From Neptunomonas japonica DSM 18939 (GTDB lineage Bacteria > Pseudomonadota > Gammaproteobacteria > Pseudomonadales > Balneatricaceae): a DNA stretch of 64,000 nucleotides. Below the pieces are notes generated by a model that worked only from the letters and a program-made list of their open reading frames with translations, did not search any database and was not told the origin of the DNA. The stretch spans positions 62,001-126,000 of the forward strand of contig NZ_AUGR01000002.1 of NCBI RefSeq assembly GCF_000422765.1, written 5' to 3'. This document shows, piece after piece, positions 32,854-45,153 of this stretch. Every line of letters starts with the position of its first letter. Position 1 is the stretch's first letter. Both the position numbers and the translations under genes were made by a program.

Positions 32854-34518
32854 TTAAGTCGCGCTAGGTTCTGCTTCAATCTGTTTATTGATTACATATT
32901 GCTGTGCAATCGACAGAATGTTGTTCACTACCCAGTACAGTGTCAGACCTGCAGGGAACCACAGGAAGAAGAAAGTAAACATGATAGGCAGCATCTTCAT
33001 TACTTTAGCCTGCATTGGATCTGGAGGTGTTGGGTTCAGCGATTGCTGAATAAACATACTCACGCCCATGATGATTGGCAGAATAAAGTAAGGGTCTTTT
33101 GCTGAAAGGTCTGTTAGGTAGAGGAAGTCTGCGTGACGTAGCTCAACAGATTCCATTAGCACCCAATACAAAGAGATGAAGATCGGCATCTGAGCAACGA
33201 TAGGTAAACAGCCGCCTAACGGGTTGATCTTCTCTTTCTTGTAGAGCTCCATCATGGCCTGGGACATCTTCTGTCGATCAGCACCGTGTAGCTCTTTCAA
33301 ACGCGTCATTTCAGGACCGAATTTACGCATTTTCGCCATAGATTTGAAGGCTTTAGCATTTAACTGGAAGAGTAATGCTTTCACCAGAAGCGTGATGCAA
33401 ATAATAGTTAGCCCCCAGTTTCCTACAAGACCGTGTATCCACTTAAGCACTATGTAAAGAGGAGATGCAATCCACCACAACCAACCAAAATCAAGAGTAC
33501 GATCCAGCATTGGAGCCGCCGCTTCCATCTGGTCTACATCTTTAGGACCTGCATAAAATGATGCTGAAACAGTTTTCTCGCCACCAGCAGGTACTTCAAA
33601 TGAAGGCGATACAAAACCTGCAATGTAGTTACCATTAAGCTTGCGTGTGCTGTATGTGTATTCAGCGCCAGGTGTTGGTATCCATGCACTTAAGAAATAG
33701 TGCTGTACCATGGCTGCCCAACCATCAGCTGTTGTTTCATTGAAATTGACTTCATTAATGTCATCAAAATCATATTTTTGATAACTATCTGTCGTCGTTG
33801 AAAAAACAGGACCAAGGTAAGACTGCATACCCATATCGGTAGATGAGTTAGGGTCAGCACTTTGGTCGCGTTTAATCTGTGCAAACAAGTTTGCTTGGAA
33901 TAGTTCACTAGAGCCGTTATTAACAATATATTCTTGGCCGATAGTGTAAGAATTTTTACTAAAGACGTAACGCTTAGTAATGTTAACGCCTTTAGCATCG
34001 CTAAAAACTAAATCAACATTAATGCTGTCTTGTCCATCCAGAGTGTATTCGCTTTTCGCTACTGAGTAGCTAGGGCGCCCTTCTGGATTAGCATCTGGGC
34101 CGTTTGTACCCACTAAGCCACTTTGTGAAACGTAAGTGCGATTAGTATTTTGTTCAAGCAAGATAAATGGAAGCTCGCTTCCTAGTGTTGCTTTGTATGC
34201 AGTCAAGGCTACTTGAATAATATCGCCGCCTTTCGCATCAATCAGAACATCTAGAACATCAGTTTTAACTGTGATTAGTTGTGCTGGCGTAGTGCCTTCA
34301 GTGACTGTTCCTGTTGTTGGTAGCTCACCAGAAGTGCTCTTTTCAGCAGTAACTGCAGTAGGAAGGTCGCTGCTTGTTGACGCACTGCCATAGACAGAAA
34401 CAGAAGCAGCCGGGGCTTGTGCTGTTGGTTGCTGACCGTAATCCTCATTCCACTGTAAAACCAGCATATATGAGATAAGTGCCAAGGCGGCAACTAGTAT
34501 GACTCGCTGTACATCCAT
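32854..34518 (-). CDS. yidC: Membrane protein insertase
   Basis: Inserts and folds inner-membrane proteins with or without Sec. The 554-aa protein has an N-terminal membrane segment (RVILVAALALISYMLVLQWN), a large periplasmic domain (about residues 50-345) and the five-helix C-terminal core. The core includes MAKMRKFGPEMTRLKELHGADR (about 392-413; cytoplasmic loop), GGCLPIVAQMPIFISLYWVL and the last helix YWVVNNILSIAQQYVINKQ. The start is only 13 bp from the rnpA stop, leaving no room for yidD. Confidence 0.97.
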   Translation of the reverse strand: MDVQRVILVAALALISYMLVLQWNEDYGQQPTAQAPAASVSVYGSASTSSDLPTAVTAEKSTSGELPTTGTVTEGTTPAQLITVKTDVLDVLIDAKGGDIIQVALTAYKATLGSELPFILLEQNTNRTYVSQSGLVGTNGPDANPEGRPSYSVAKSEYTLDGQDSINVDLVFSDAKGVNITKRYVFSKNSYTIGQEYIVNNGSSELFQANLFAQIKRDQSADPNSSTDMGMQSYLGPVFSTTTDSYQKYDFDDINEVNFNETTADGWAAMVQHYFLSAWIPTPGAEYTYSTRKLNGNYIAGFVSPSFEVPAGGEKTVSASFYAGPKDVDQMEAAAPMLDRTLDFGWLWWIASPLYIVLKWIHGLVGNWGLTIICITLLVKALLFQLNAKAFKSMAKMRKFGPEMTRLKELHGADRQKMSQAMMELYKKEKINPLGGCLPIVAQMPIFISLYWVLMESVELRHADFLYLTDLSAKDPYFILPIIMGVSMFIQQSLNPTPPDPMQAKVMKMLPIMFTFFFLWFPAGLTLYWVVNNILSIAQQYVINKQIEAEPSAT

Positions 34519-34531
34519 AAGTTTAAGACCG

Positions 34532-34909
34532 TTAATCTTGCTTGTTAAGTACGTGTTTGGATTTTTTATTCAACCGAGACCAACACTTATCGGCAAGGCG
34601 ATGTAACTCGCTTGCGCTCATATCACCCAGTCCTGGACGAGCCAGAATGATCATATCGACGGGTGGTAGTTTATGTTGATTAAGGCGAAATGACTCGCGA
34701 ATGATACGCCGAACATGATTACGTTTCACTGCTCTACGTACATTTTTTTTTGAAATCACAAACCCGAGACGTGGATGTTCGAGTCCGTTATGACGGGCTA
34801 GGATAAGTATTTTCTGGTCTGGCACCTTGATAGTGACACTATCAAAGACCTGTTGAAAATCCCCGGCAGTCAACAGGCGCAGCTGTCGGGGATATCCGAA
34901 TTCGGTCAT
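34532..34909 (-). CDS. rnpA: Ribonuclease P protein component
   Basis: Basic protein cofactor of RNase P, which matures tRNA 5' ends. The 125-aa protein has the RNR signature in KKNVRRAVKRNHVRRIIRES (about residues 54-73) and the N-terminal FGYPRQLRLLTAGDFQQVF. It follows rpmH by 29 bp, the usual operon. The C-terminus (KKSKHVLNKQD) is a little longer than the core. Confidence 0.95.
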   Translation of the reverse strand: MTEFGYPRQLRLLTAGDFQQVFDSVTIKVPDQKILILARHNGLEHPRLGFVISKKNVRRAVKRNHVRRIIRESFRLNQHKLPPVDMIILARPGLGDMSASELHRLADKCWSRLNKKSKHVLNKQD

Positions 34910-34938
34910 TCAACTACCAGATCCGGTCGCAGTCTGTA

Positions 34939-35073
34939 TTAAGCAGACAGACGCGAACGGCCTTTTGCACGACGGCGGTTGATAATTGCGCGACCACTTT
35001 TAGTAGCCATGCGAGCACGAAAGCCGTGTGTACGAGCACGTTTTAAAACGCTTGGTTGAAATGTTCTTTTCAT
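34939..35073 (-). CDS. rpmH: 50S ribosomal protein L34
   Basis: 44-aa, very basic ribosomal protein, too short for most ORF calling. Reading down from the ATG at 35073 gives [20 protein letters not shown], then [20 protein letters not shown] and RLSA before TAA, which is the complete family pattern. It is first in the rpmH-rnpA-yidC row and points away from dnaA. Confidence 0.98.
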   Translation of the reverse strand: MKRTFQPSVLKRARTHGFRARMATKSGRAIINRRRAKGRSRLSA

Positions 35074-35539
35074 CAGTCAGTACCTACTATTAACGCTTGT
35101 TAAGTGCTCGGTTATTAGCTGGCTGAAGCTACAGAGCAAAATTAAGACGCGAAATTCTAGTGAATTAATTAGGATAATTCAAATGGTTTTTTAGTTAATA
35201 CGTTAAAAGAGGTAAAGAAATTTACCTGACCTATATTCTGACTCAGGGGATAAGTAAAACTGTATAAAAATGTTTATAAATCTTCATTTCAATATATAAC
35301 AATGGCTTAGCCTGTTAGTAACTCGTTATGTATCATGTTGATTTACTGTTTGTAAGTTGAAAACAGTATAAAAAACATACAATTTTCCGTTTGTTGGTGC
35401 TCTTGTTATAATTTTCACTTAAGTTATCAATATTTAGCATTGCTGTGTGGATAAGTGCTGTGGATCACTGTAGAATAGCGGCTATATAACAGTAACTTAT
35501 GCTGTTTTCAGTGCGAATCATTATTTTTGCGGAGAGTTT
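35074..35539. promoter_or_regulatory. dnaA-rpmH intergenic region
   Basis: 466 bp without a gene, carrying the divergent promoters of rpmH and dnaA. There is one perfect DnaA box, TGTGGATAA, at 35446-35454 and a one-mismatch box at 35459-35467, close to the dnaA start. A TATAAT-like -10 lies at 35407-35412 with a poor -35. Two adjacent boxes near the promoter fit DnaA autoregulation. In Pseudomonas this interval is oriC, but the box density here is much lower than beside mnmG. Confidence 0.6.
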
Positions 35540-37054
35540 ATGTCGGGAGATTTGTGGGAACGTTGTTTGCCTAGTTTGCAAAGTGAGTTCCCTGCCCAGC
35601 AGTATAATACTTGGATTCGCCCATTGAGTGCTGATGAAAGCCAAGATTCTGTTGTGGTTCTTCTTGCTCCCAATCGATTCGTTCGCGATTGGGTAAATGA
35701 TAAATTCCTCTCTCGTATTCGACAGGTCGTCAGTGATGTATCTGGCGATATCAGTATTGATGTACGCGTGGATATTGCAGCAATATCTACCGGTGCTTCT
35801 CAAGCGAGGCGCATGCCTCCAAGGCCTCGCCCTGCTGCTCCGCCACCCGTATCTGCTTATGTAGAGCCTGAACAAGCAGAATATGAGCAGCGAGCGCCAT
35901 CAGTACCTAGCAAAGAAGTAAGTGCTCACAACCCTCCAGTTGCAGTTATACCAGCGCCTCAGCTTGAATTAGACGTAGGTGTTTCTGAACCTGGCAGAAC
36001 TATCGATGTAAATGTTGAGGGTGGTTTACGCCACCAATCAAACTTGAATAGAGCATTTACGTTTGAGTCCTTTGTTCAGGGTAAATCAAACCAGTTGGCA
36101 TTAGCCGCCGCACAACAAGTTGCAGACAACCCCGGTGGTGCTTATAACCCACTGTTTATATACGGCGGTGTTGGTTTAGGTAAAACCCATTTAATGCATG
36201 CTGTTGGCATGGAAATGCTGCGTCAAAATCCTAATGCTCGTATCGTTTATCTACACTCTGAGCGTTTTGTTGCTGATATGGTTAAAGCATTGCAGTTGAA
36301 CGCCATTAATGACTTTAAACGTTATTATCGTTCTGTTGATGCCCTGCTGATCGATGATATTCAGTTTTTTGCAGGCAAAGAGCGCTCCCAAGAAGAGTTT
36401 TTCCACACCTTTAATGCTTTGCTTGAAGGTGGTCAGCAGATGATTTTGACCAGTGACCGCTATCCTAAAGAAATTAACGGTGTTGAAGAGCGTTTAAAAT
36501 CACGTTTTGGTTGGGGCTTAACTGTTGCTGTTGAACCACCAGAATTAGAAACACGCGCCGCTATTGTTATGAAGAAAGCTGCAGAAGCAAAAATTGTACT
36601 GCCAGATGACGCTGCTTTCTTCCTTGCACAGAAGATTCGTTCTAACGTTCGTGAGCTTGAAGGTGCGCTTAAACGTGTCATTGCGAACGCTCATTTTACA
36701 GGTAATGCAATAACTACGCCTTTCATTAAAGAATCATTGAAAGACTTACTGGCATTACAGGACAAACAAGTTAGTATTGACAATATTCAGCGTGTGGTCG
36801 CGGAGTATTATAAAATTAAGATATCCGATTTGTTATCTAAGCGCAGAAGCCGCTCGGTAGCACGTCCACGTCAGGTTGCGATGAGCATCTCTAAAGAACT
36901 CACTAATCACAGTTTACCTGAGATTGGGAATGCTTTTGGTGGTCGCGATCATACGACAGTGTTACACGCTTGCCGTAAAATCAAAGAGTTACGGGAAAGT
37001 GAACCGGATATTAGAGAAGATTATCAGAACCTGCTACGTCATCTGACGGCGTAG
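35540..37054 (+). CDS. dnaA: Chromosomal replication initiator protein
   Basis: AAA+ ATPase that binds DnaA boxes and opens oriC. The 504-aa protein has N-terminal domain I ([20 protein letters not shown]), a Pro-rich linker (about residues 90-150), and the AAA+ core with Walker A GGVGLGKT at 209-216 and Walker [10 protein letters not shown]. The DNA-binding domain carries the signature [15 protein letters not shown] near the C-terminus. It is the first gene of dnaA-dnaN-recF-gyrB and lies 20 kb from the best oriC candidate. Confidence 0.98.
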   Translation: MSGDLWERCLPSLQSEFPAQQYNTWIRPLSADESQDSVVVLLAPNRFVRDWVNDKFLSRIRQVVSDVSGDISIDVRVDIAAISTGASQARRMPPRPRPAAPPPVSAYVEPEQAEYEQRAPSVPSKEVSAHNPPVAVIPAPQLELDVGVSEPGRTIDVNVEGGLRHQSNLNRAFTFESFVQGKSNQLALAAAQQVADNPGGAYNPLFIYGGVGLGKTHLMHAVGMEMLRQNPNARIVYLHSERFVADMVKALQLNAINDFKRYYRSVDALLIDDIQFFAGKERSQEEFFHTFNALLEGGQQMILTSDRYPKEINGVEERLKSRFGWGLTVAVEPPELETRAAIVMKKAAEAKIVLPDDAAFFLAQKIRSNVRELEGALKRVIANAHFTGNAITTPFIKESLKDLLALQDKQVSIDNIQRVVAEYYKIKISDLLSKRRSRSVARPRQVAMSISKELTNHSLPEIGNAFGGRDHTTVLHACRKIKELRESEPDIREDYQNLLRHLTA

Positions 37055-37082
37055 TACCGGAGCGGAATAAAGGTAGATTGCC

Positions 37083-38186
37083 ATGAAATTCGTTATTTCA
37101 CGTGAAGCACTAATTAAACCGCTGCAATTGGTAGCGGGTGTGGTGGAGCGTCGTCAGACACTTCCAGTGTTGTCCAATATTTTATTGGTTGCTGAAGATC
37201 ATAAACTGTCGATGACAGGGACCGACCTTGAAGTTGAGCTGGTTGGTTGTGTGATGCTTGATGAGCCTGCAGAGCCGGGTTCTATCACCGTACCGGCGCG
37301 TAAGCTTATGGATATTTGTAAATCACTTTCTGATGATGCACAGATTGAAATGACCCTTACCGGCCAAAAAATGATTATTAAGTCTGGTCGCAGCCGCTTT
37401 ACGCTGTCTACCCTGCCTGCTGTTGAGTTCCCAAATGTTGAGGATAGTCCGCAAACATTTGATCTGACTTTGTCACAAGGGCAGCTACGTTATCTTATTG
37501 AGCAAACGGGTTTCTCGATGGCTCAGCAAGATGTACGTTACTACCTAAATGGTATGTTGCTGGAGATTGCTGACGGCTCATTACGTACGGTTGCTACTGA
37601 TGGCCACCGTTTGGCAACGAGCGTTGCTAGTGTTGAAACCGATCAACAAACAGCTCAGCAGATTATTGTTCCTCGTAAAGGGATTCTAGAGCTGGCACGT
37701 TTGCTTCAACATGGCGATGAGCCGCTTAAGTTAGTCGTAGGTGCTAATCATATTCGCGCTCATGTAGGTGATTTTATATTCACCTCTAAGTTGGTTGATG
37801 GGAAATTCCCAGATTACCAGCGTGTTATTCCACGTAACGGCGATAAGTATGTATTAGGTGATCGCCAAGCCTTACGTAAAGTGTTTAGCCGTATCGCGAT
37901 CCTCTCAAATGAGAAGTACCGTGGTGTTCGTTTGACGTTGACCAGCGGCTTCTTGCAAGTGATGGCAAATAACCCAGAGCAGGAAGAAGCAGAAGAAACC
38001 ATCGCTATTGACTATGAAGGCGACTCTCTTGAGATTGGCTTCAATGTTAACTACTTGCTGGACGCGTTATCTATCCTGAATTCTGATGTGGTTCGTTTTA
38101 CCCTGTCTGATTCTAATAGCAGTGCATTAATCGAAGGCTATGATGAAGAGGGTAATCTCTACGTTGTCATGCCGATGAGAATGTAA
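37083..38186 (+). CDS. dnaN: DNA polymerase III beta sliding clamp
   Basis: Ring-shaped processivity factor. The 367-aa protein shows the three-domain clamp pattern: MKFVISREALIKPLQLVAGV at the N-terminus, DVRYYLNGMLLEI and TDGHRLA in the middle domain, and the conserved C-terminal LYVVMPMRM. It follows dnaA by 28 bp. Its first codons contain a 14-of-16 match to parS (37094-37109). Confidence 0.98.
   Translation: MKFVISREALIKPLQLVAGVVERRQTLPVLSNILLVAEDHKLSMTGTDLEVELVGCVMLDEPAEPGSITVPARKLMDICKSLSDDAQIEMTLTGQKMIIKSGRSRFTLSTLPAVEFPNVEDSPQTFDLTLSQGQLRYLIEQTGFSMAQQDVRYYLNGMLLEIADGSLRTVATDGHRLATSVASVETDQQTAQQIIVPRKGILELARLLQHGDEPLKLVVGANHIRAHVGDFIFTSKLVDGKFPDYQRVIPRNGDKYVLGDRQALRKVFSRIAILSNEKYRGVRLTLTSGFLQVMANNPEQEEAEETIAIDYEGDSLEIGFNVNYLLDALSILNSDVVRFTLSDSNSSALIEGYDEEGNLYVVMPMRM
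37094..37109. other. Degenerate parS-like sequence inside dnaN
   Basis: TATTTCACGTGAAGCA differs from the perfect parS 16-mer at two positions and keeps the CACGTG core with flanking TTT and AA. It is in coding sequence (ISREA), so it may be chance, but ParB tolerates some mismatches. Confidence 0.35.
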
Positions 38187-38201
38187 GATAGGATGACTTG
38201 T

Positions 38202-38223
38202 GTGAAGCCGGTTTCGGCTTCAC
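38202..38223 (+). promoter_or_regulatory. GC-rich hairpin at the recF translation start
   Basis: Perfect 9-bp stem GTGAAGCCG / CGGCTTCAC with a GTTT loop, located 15 bp after the dnaN stop and 10 bp before the recF ATG. No T run follows, so it is not a standard terminator. It would hinder ribosome access and may keep RecF low. Confidence 0.5.
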
Positions 38224-38233
38224 GCTACACTTT

Positions 38234-41760
<3,527 letters not shown>

Positions 41761-41810
41761 TGTCATTTCTGTCATTTGAAATGAAATGCCTTCTCACTAG
41801 TGTGAAATAG

Positions 41811-41840
41811 AAAAAAGCAGCCCATCGGCTGCTTTTTTTT
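41811..41840 (+). terminator. Rho-independent terminator after gyrB
   Basis: Stem AAAAAAGCAGCC / GGCTGCTTTTTT with a CATC loop and an uninterrupted T run. It ends the dnaA-dnaN-recF-gyrB unit and marks the left border of the accessory region. Confidence 0.9.
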
Positions 41841-41942
41841 CGCCCTATACTCAGGAATACGTCAGGTTTGTGCCAAGAGCGACATCGATATCAAACTGAT
41901 AGGAAAAAATAAATGGGTAGGTCATAAAGCTCTTTCTATCGG

Positions 41943-42734
41943 CTAACCACGGTTTTTACGATATTCATCTGGTGTTGTATCGAGTAAGCGTCGGAACATA
42001 GCGATAAAGGAAGAAGCCGTACTGTAACCTAGATCCAGAGCGACACTTTCAACACTAGCGCCTTCTTGTAGCATGGGAACCGAGCGCATTACTTTCAGCC
42101 GCTGACGCCATTCACTCAGAGCGATACCTAGATCCTGTTGTGCTTTGCGCGCTAAGGTCCGCTCAGAGGTTCCGAACTTTTCTGCTAATGCTTTTATCGA
42201 GCAGTTACTGTTTGGGTTGTCTTTTAAATAACTAAGCACCTTGTTCAGTAAAGGATCATTAGAATCTGGAAGATAGCTGCCCGCGCTGGGAGTAATAACC
42301 AACTGATCCAGTATCACATCTAATAGTTTGTTTTCTTCCAGTGAATAGGGAGGTTGCGGTGGATTAAGCCGTAGGTGATTTAGCATCGCTCGGAGCATCG
42401 GGTTGACCAACAAGGCGCAGGTTTTTTCTGGCATGCCGCGTTCAGCGGCCAGTTCTTGATCTATATAGAGTGAACAGTGGTATGAGGCATGACGGTTGCT
42501 GCCATGATGCCTTGAGCCTGGGGGGTGCCATAAACCGAAACTAGGAGGAACACGAAACTCTTTACCCTCTGCCTGCATTGCTAATACTCCGCTGAAAGAA
42601 TAGACAAACTCACCCCACAGATGCTGATGCGGAGGATAGATTGTGCCTTCAGGCATTGAGCGCAATTGAAGGAAGACTGGTTGCGGCAGTGTCTGGAGTT
42701 CCAGTGGCGTATGGATAAATGGCTTTTTCGACAT
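41943..42734 (-). CDS. AraC-family transcriptional regulator with N-terminal cupin
   Basis: 263 aa. The N-terminal half is a cupin-type sensing domain (YPPHQHLWGEFVYSFSGVL at about residues 33-51, with two candidate metal histidines). The C-terminal half has the double AraC helix-turn-helix (SIKALAEKFGTSERTLARKA; VESVALDLGYSTASSFIAMF). It diverges from the EamA transporter gene at 42832 across 97 bp, the usual layout for a regulator and its exporter. The effector is unknown. Confidence 0.85.
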   Translation of the reverse strand: MSKKPFIHTPLELQTLPQPVFLQLRSMPEGTIYPPHQHLWGEFVYSFSGVLAMQAEGKEFRVPPSFGLWHPPGSRHHGSNRHASYHCSLYIDQELAAERGMPEKTCALLVNPMLRAMLNHLRLNPPQPPYSLEENKLLDVILDQLVITPSAGSYLPDSNDPLLNKVLSYLKDNPNSNCSIKALAEKFGTSERTLARKAQQDLGIALSEWRQRLKVMRSVPMLQEGASVESVALDLGYSTASSFIAMFRRLLDTTPDEYRKNRG

Positions 42735-42831
42735 GCCTGGCCGATCCTGATTATGCTTTGTCTGATTTTAGCTATATCAATAAAATTAGACAAACCATAA
42801 TGTGACCTCATGTTCATTTTGAGGAATAGGT

Positions 42832-43749
42832 ATGGGAACCCGCAAATCACTCGACCTTTTTGCCTTCGGCTGTATGCTGCTATTTTGTATCGTTATGGCC
42901 TCACAGCAAGTGGTACTGAAAGCGGTCGCAGATGATATTACTCCGGTTTTCCAGATAGCGTTGCGCTATGGCATTGCCATTATGCTTCTTGTATTACTCA
43001 TTCGAACCAAGCGATCGCAGGTTAAATTAGCTCCTGAGAACCGCTTACCAGCCATATGGATCGGGGTGCTGTTTACTTTGGAGTTTTTGTTTGTAGGGGA
43101 AGCATTAACTTATACCAGCGCCTCTCATACGATTGTTCTTCTCTACACTTCACCGATATTTGCAGCCATAGGTTTGCACATAAAGATTCCTAATGAGCGT
43201 ATGAATAGCTTCCAATGGTTTGGCATAGCGCTTACTTTTGGAGGCACTGCCTTAGCTTTTTTGGGGGGAGAAGATATAAAACTTAACGCCGCTATCTTTT
43301 GGGGAGATCTGCTGGCACTGCTAGGAGGGGCTGCTTGGGGAGCAACTACGGTTGTCGTTCGTACGACCGGATTAGCGGCTTTACCGGCGAAGCAGGTCCT
43401 GCTTTATCAGCTGTTAATCGCATTTGTTGTGCTAACTCTATGGTCTGTTTGGACTGGGCAGACAGATGTAAATCTAACGCCCGCGGTAATGGCAAGTCTT
43501 GCCTTTCATGGTATTGGCGTTGCTTTCCTCGCTTTCTTGCTCTGGTTCTGGCTATTAACCCACTACAAAGCCTCTCAGCTTGGTATTTTATCCTTCATGA
43601 CCCCTGCTCTTGGTGTCTTACTCGGTAGTTGGTGGTTAGACGAGAAAATTGAACCCAACTTTGTTATAGGTACAGGGCTAATTATTGTTGGTATTTTGTT
43701 AGTTAGCAGTCATGGTTGGTTTACTTCACAAGTAAAGCGCTTTTCGTAG
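42832..43749 (+). CDS. EamA/DMT-family transporter
   Basis: 305-aa inner-membrane protein with ten predicted membrane helices in two EamA repeats (first half about residues 8-140, second about 150-295; LGVLLGSWWLDEKIEPNFVIG is typical of the second). The family exports amino acids and other metabolites. AGGAATAGGT lies before the ATG. Its last 40 bp overlap the 3' end of the GlxA-type gene on the other strand. Control by the divergent AraC protein is inferred. Confidence 0.88.
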   Translation: MGTRKSLDLFAFGCMLLFCIVMASQQVVLKAVADDITPVFQIALRYGIAIMLLVLLIRTKRSQVKLAPENRLPAIWIGVLFTLEFLFVGEALTYTSASHTIVLLYTSPIFAAIGLHIKIPNERMNSFQWFGIALTFGGTALAFLGGEDIKLNAAIFWGDLLALLGGAAWGATTVVVRTTGLAALPAKQVLLYQLLIAFVVLTLWSVWTGQTDVNLTPAVMASLAFHGIGVAFLAFLLWFWLLTHYKASQLGILSFMTPALGVLLGSWWLDEKIEPNFVIGTGLIIVGILLVSSHGWFTSQVKRFS

Positions 43750-44723
43750 TCACTGGGTGTTATTTTTATCAATCGGACAAAGGATCGTCTCATCCCCTCT
43801 TCGTTGCCAAAACCACACTGTTTGGCAATAACTTTCATTGATAACTTTCCGTTTTCTAACATGCTACGTGCTGCTTCAACACGCATCGCTTCAACTGCTT
43901 TGGCTGGGGTTTGCTTTGTTTCAGCAACATACAACCTCGCGAAGTTTCGAGCACTCATTAACGCTTGATTGGCTAAGATTGAAACATGAAGGTCTTGATC
44001 AAGGTTACATCGCATCCATTGATGAAGACTATCGAAACGCCCGTTACCATCTGCAGTCTGTACTTTTAAAGCCTCGCTAAATTGTGACTGCCCTCCGGGT
44101 CGAACAACGTAGGTAACTAATGATCGCGCTAAATAGAGTGCCGCAGAACGACCAATATCATCAGAGATCATAGCGAGTGCCATATCAAGCCCGGCAGTAA
44201 CACCGGCAGAGGTCCATACATTTCTATCGTTAATAAAAATGGGTTCCGACTCTACTTTTATATCGGGGTAGAAAGCGCCAAGTTCTTCACAGGACTCCCA
44301 ATGAGTTACCGCGCGATGACCTTTGAGTAAGCCGCACGCGGCTAATACAAACGCGCCGCTGCATATAGACCCTACTCTTTTTGATTTAGAAGCTAGTTCA
44401 GCGATACCTGCTAAGAGGTCGGCGTTTTGGCTAGCTACCCTCGCGCCTGATCCACCGACAACGATCAGCGTATCAATATAGTGTTCTGTCCATTCCCATA
44501 TGGATTCAGTGGACAGTGAGACAGGGGTATCAGAATTAATCGAGTTGCCGTCTAGCGATAAAATTGCGGTTTTATATACGGCAACGCCACTCTCATCCTG
44601 AGCGTCTGCAAAGGCCTGTAGAGGCCCTGCAAGATCGAGTAACTTGATATTTGGATACACTATAAAGGCAATGATAGGTCGGTGTTTTTTATGTTGTGAT
44701 TGCATGGCAGTAAAGGAGCTCAT
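43710..44723 (-). CDS. GlxA-type regulator: DJ-1/PfpI domain plus AraC HTH
   Basis: 337 aa. The N-terminal glutamine amidotransferase-like domain (about residues 15-190) has LLDLAGPLQAFADA and a Cys in the nucleophile position (GSICSGAFVLAACG). The AraC double HTH is at about 225-325 (LHVSILANQALMSARNFARL; MKVIAKQCGFGNEEGMRRSF). Relatives include GlxA and the glycine betaine or arginine regulators GbdR and ArgR. The substrate pathway is not evident from the neighbours. It converges with the EamA gene with a 40-bp overlap of coding sequence. Confidence 0.88.
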   Translation of the reverse strand: MSSFTAMQSQHKKHRPIIAFIVYPNIKLLDLAGPLQAFADAQDESGVAVYKTAILSLDGNSINSDTPVSLSTESIWEWTEHYIDTLIVVGGSGARVASQNADLLAGIAELASKSKRVGSICSGAFVLAACGLLKGHRAVTHWESCEELGAFYPDIKVESEPIFINDRNVWTSAGVTAGLDMALAMISDDIGRSAALYLARSLVTYVVRPGGQSQFSEALKVQTADGNGRFDSLHQWMRCNLDQDLHVSILANQALMSARNFARLYVAETKQTPAKAVEAMRVEAARSMLENGKLSMKVIAKQCGFGNEEGMRRSFVRLIKITPSDYEKRFTCEVNQP

Positions 44724-44788
44724 TATGGCATTCCTGCCAAATATAAAATTGCTATTTTAAACGTCAAGTCACTGGATAGGAACTAAGA

Positions 44789-45055
44789 ATGCTTATTTTA
44801 AAACCGAACTGTGAATGCTGCGATGTTGACCTGCCTCCTGAAAGCCAGAATGCCAGAGTGTGCAGCTTTGAATGCACTTTTTGTAATGACTGTGCTGATA
44901 TGAAATTTCATGGCGTATGCCCAAACTGCGGTGGCGGGTTTGTACCGCGGCCAATACGGCCAACTAAGCACCTTGAGAAACACCCCGCGTCAGCAGTGCG
45001 TTTCAATAAGGGTCATGCTGAATGTGCTAGTTATGCTTCTAGCATTACTAGGTAA
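44789..45055 (+). CDS. DUF1272 small zinc-ribbon-like protein
   Basis: 88-aa protein of the DUF1272 family, with cysteine pairs typical of metal binding: CECCDVD, VCSFECTFCNDC and CPNCGGGF. The remainder (FVPRPIRPTKHLEKHPAS) also follows the family pattern. Function is unknown. AGGA precedes the ATG. It diverges from the GlxA-type gene across 65 bp and is closed by a strong terminator. Confidence 0.85.
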   Translation: MLILKPNCECCDVDLPPESQNARVCSFECTFCNDCADMKFHGVCPNCGGGFVPRPIRPTKHLEKHPASAVRFNKGHAECASYASSITR

Positions 45056-45090
45056 GTAAAAGCCGCTCTAATCGAGCGGCTTTTACTTTT
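45055..45090. terminator. Hairpin terminator after the DUF1272 gene
   Basis: Long stem AGTAAAAGCCGCTC / GAGCGGCTTTTACT with a 5-nt loop, followed by TTT. The stem begins at the DUF1272 stop codon. It may also stop transcription from the mandelate racemase-like gene on the other strand. Confidence 0.85.
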
Positions 45091-45153
45091 GTGACGTGTA
45101 ACTTGAGCTGTCAATTTTGGTGCGTTTTTACGGTAAGAACGGGAATTTTAAGC

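Noticed and set aside
35074-35539. oriC upstream of dnaA, as in Pseudomonas
   Set aside because: Only one perfect and one near-perfect DnaA box were found, adjacent to the dnaA promoter, against ten beside mnmG. Better read as autoregulation, though not excluded without skew data.
35465-35875. 136-codon minus-strand open frame over the dnaA start
   Set aside because: Antisense to the conserved DnaA N-terminus and the promoter region; no ribosome site and no family resemblance.
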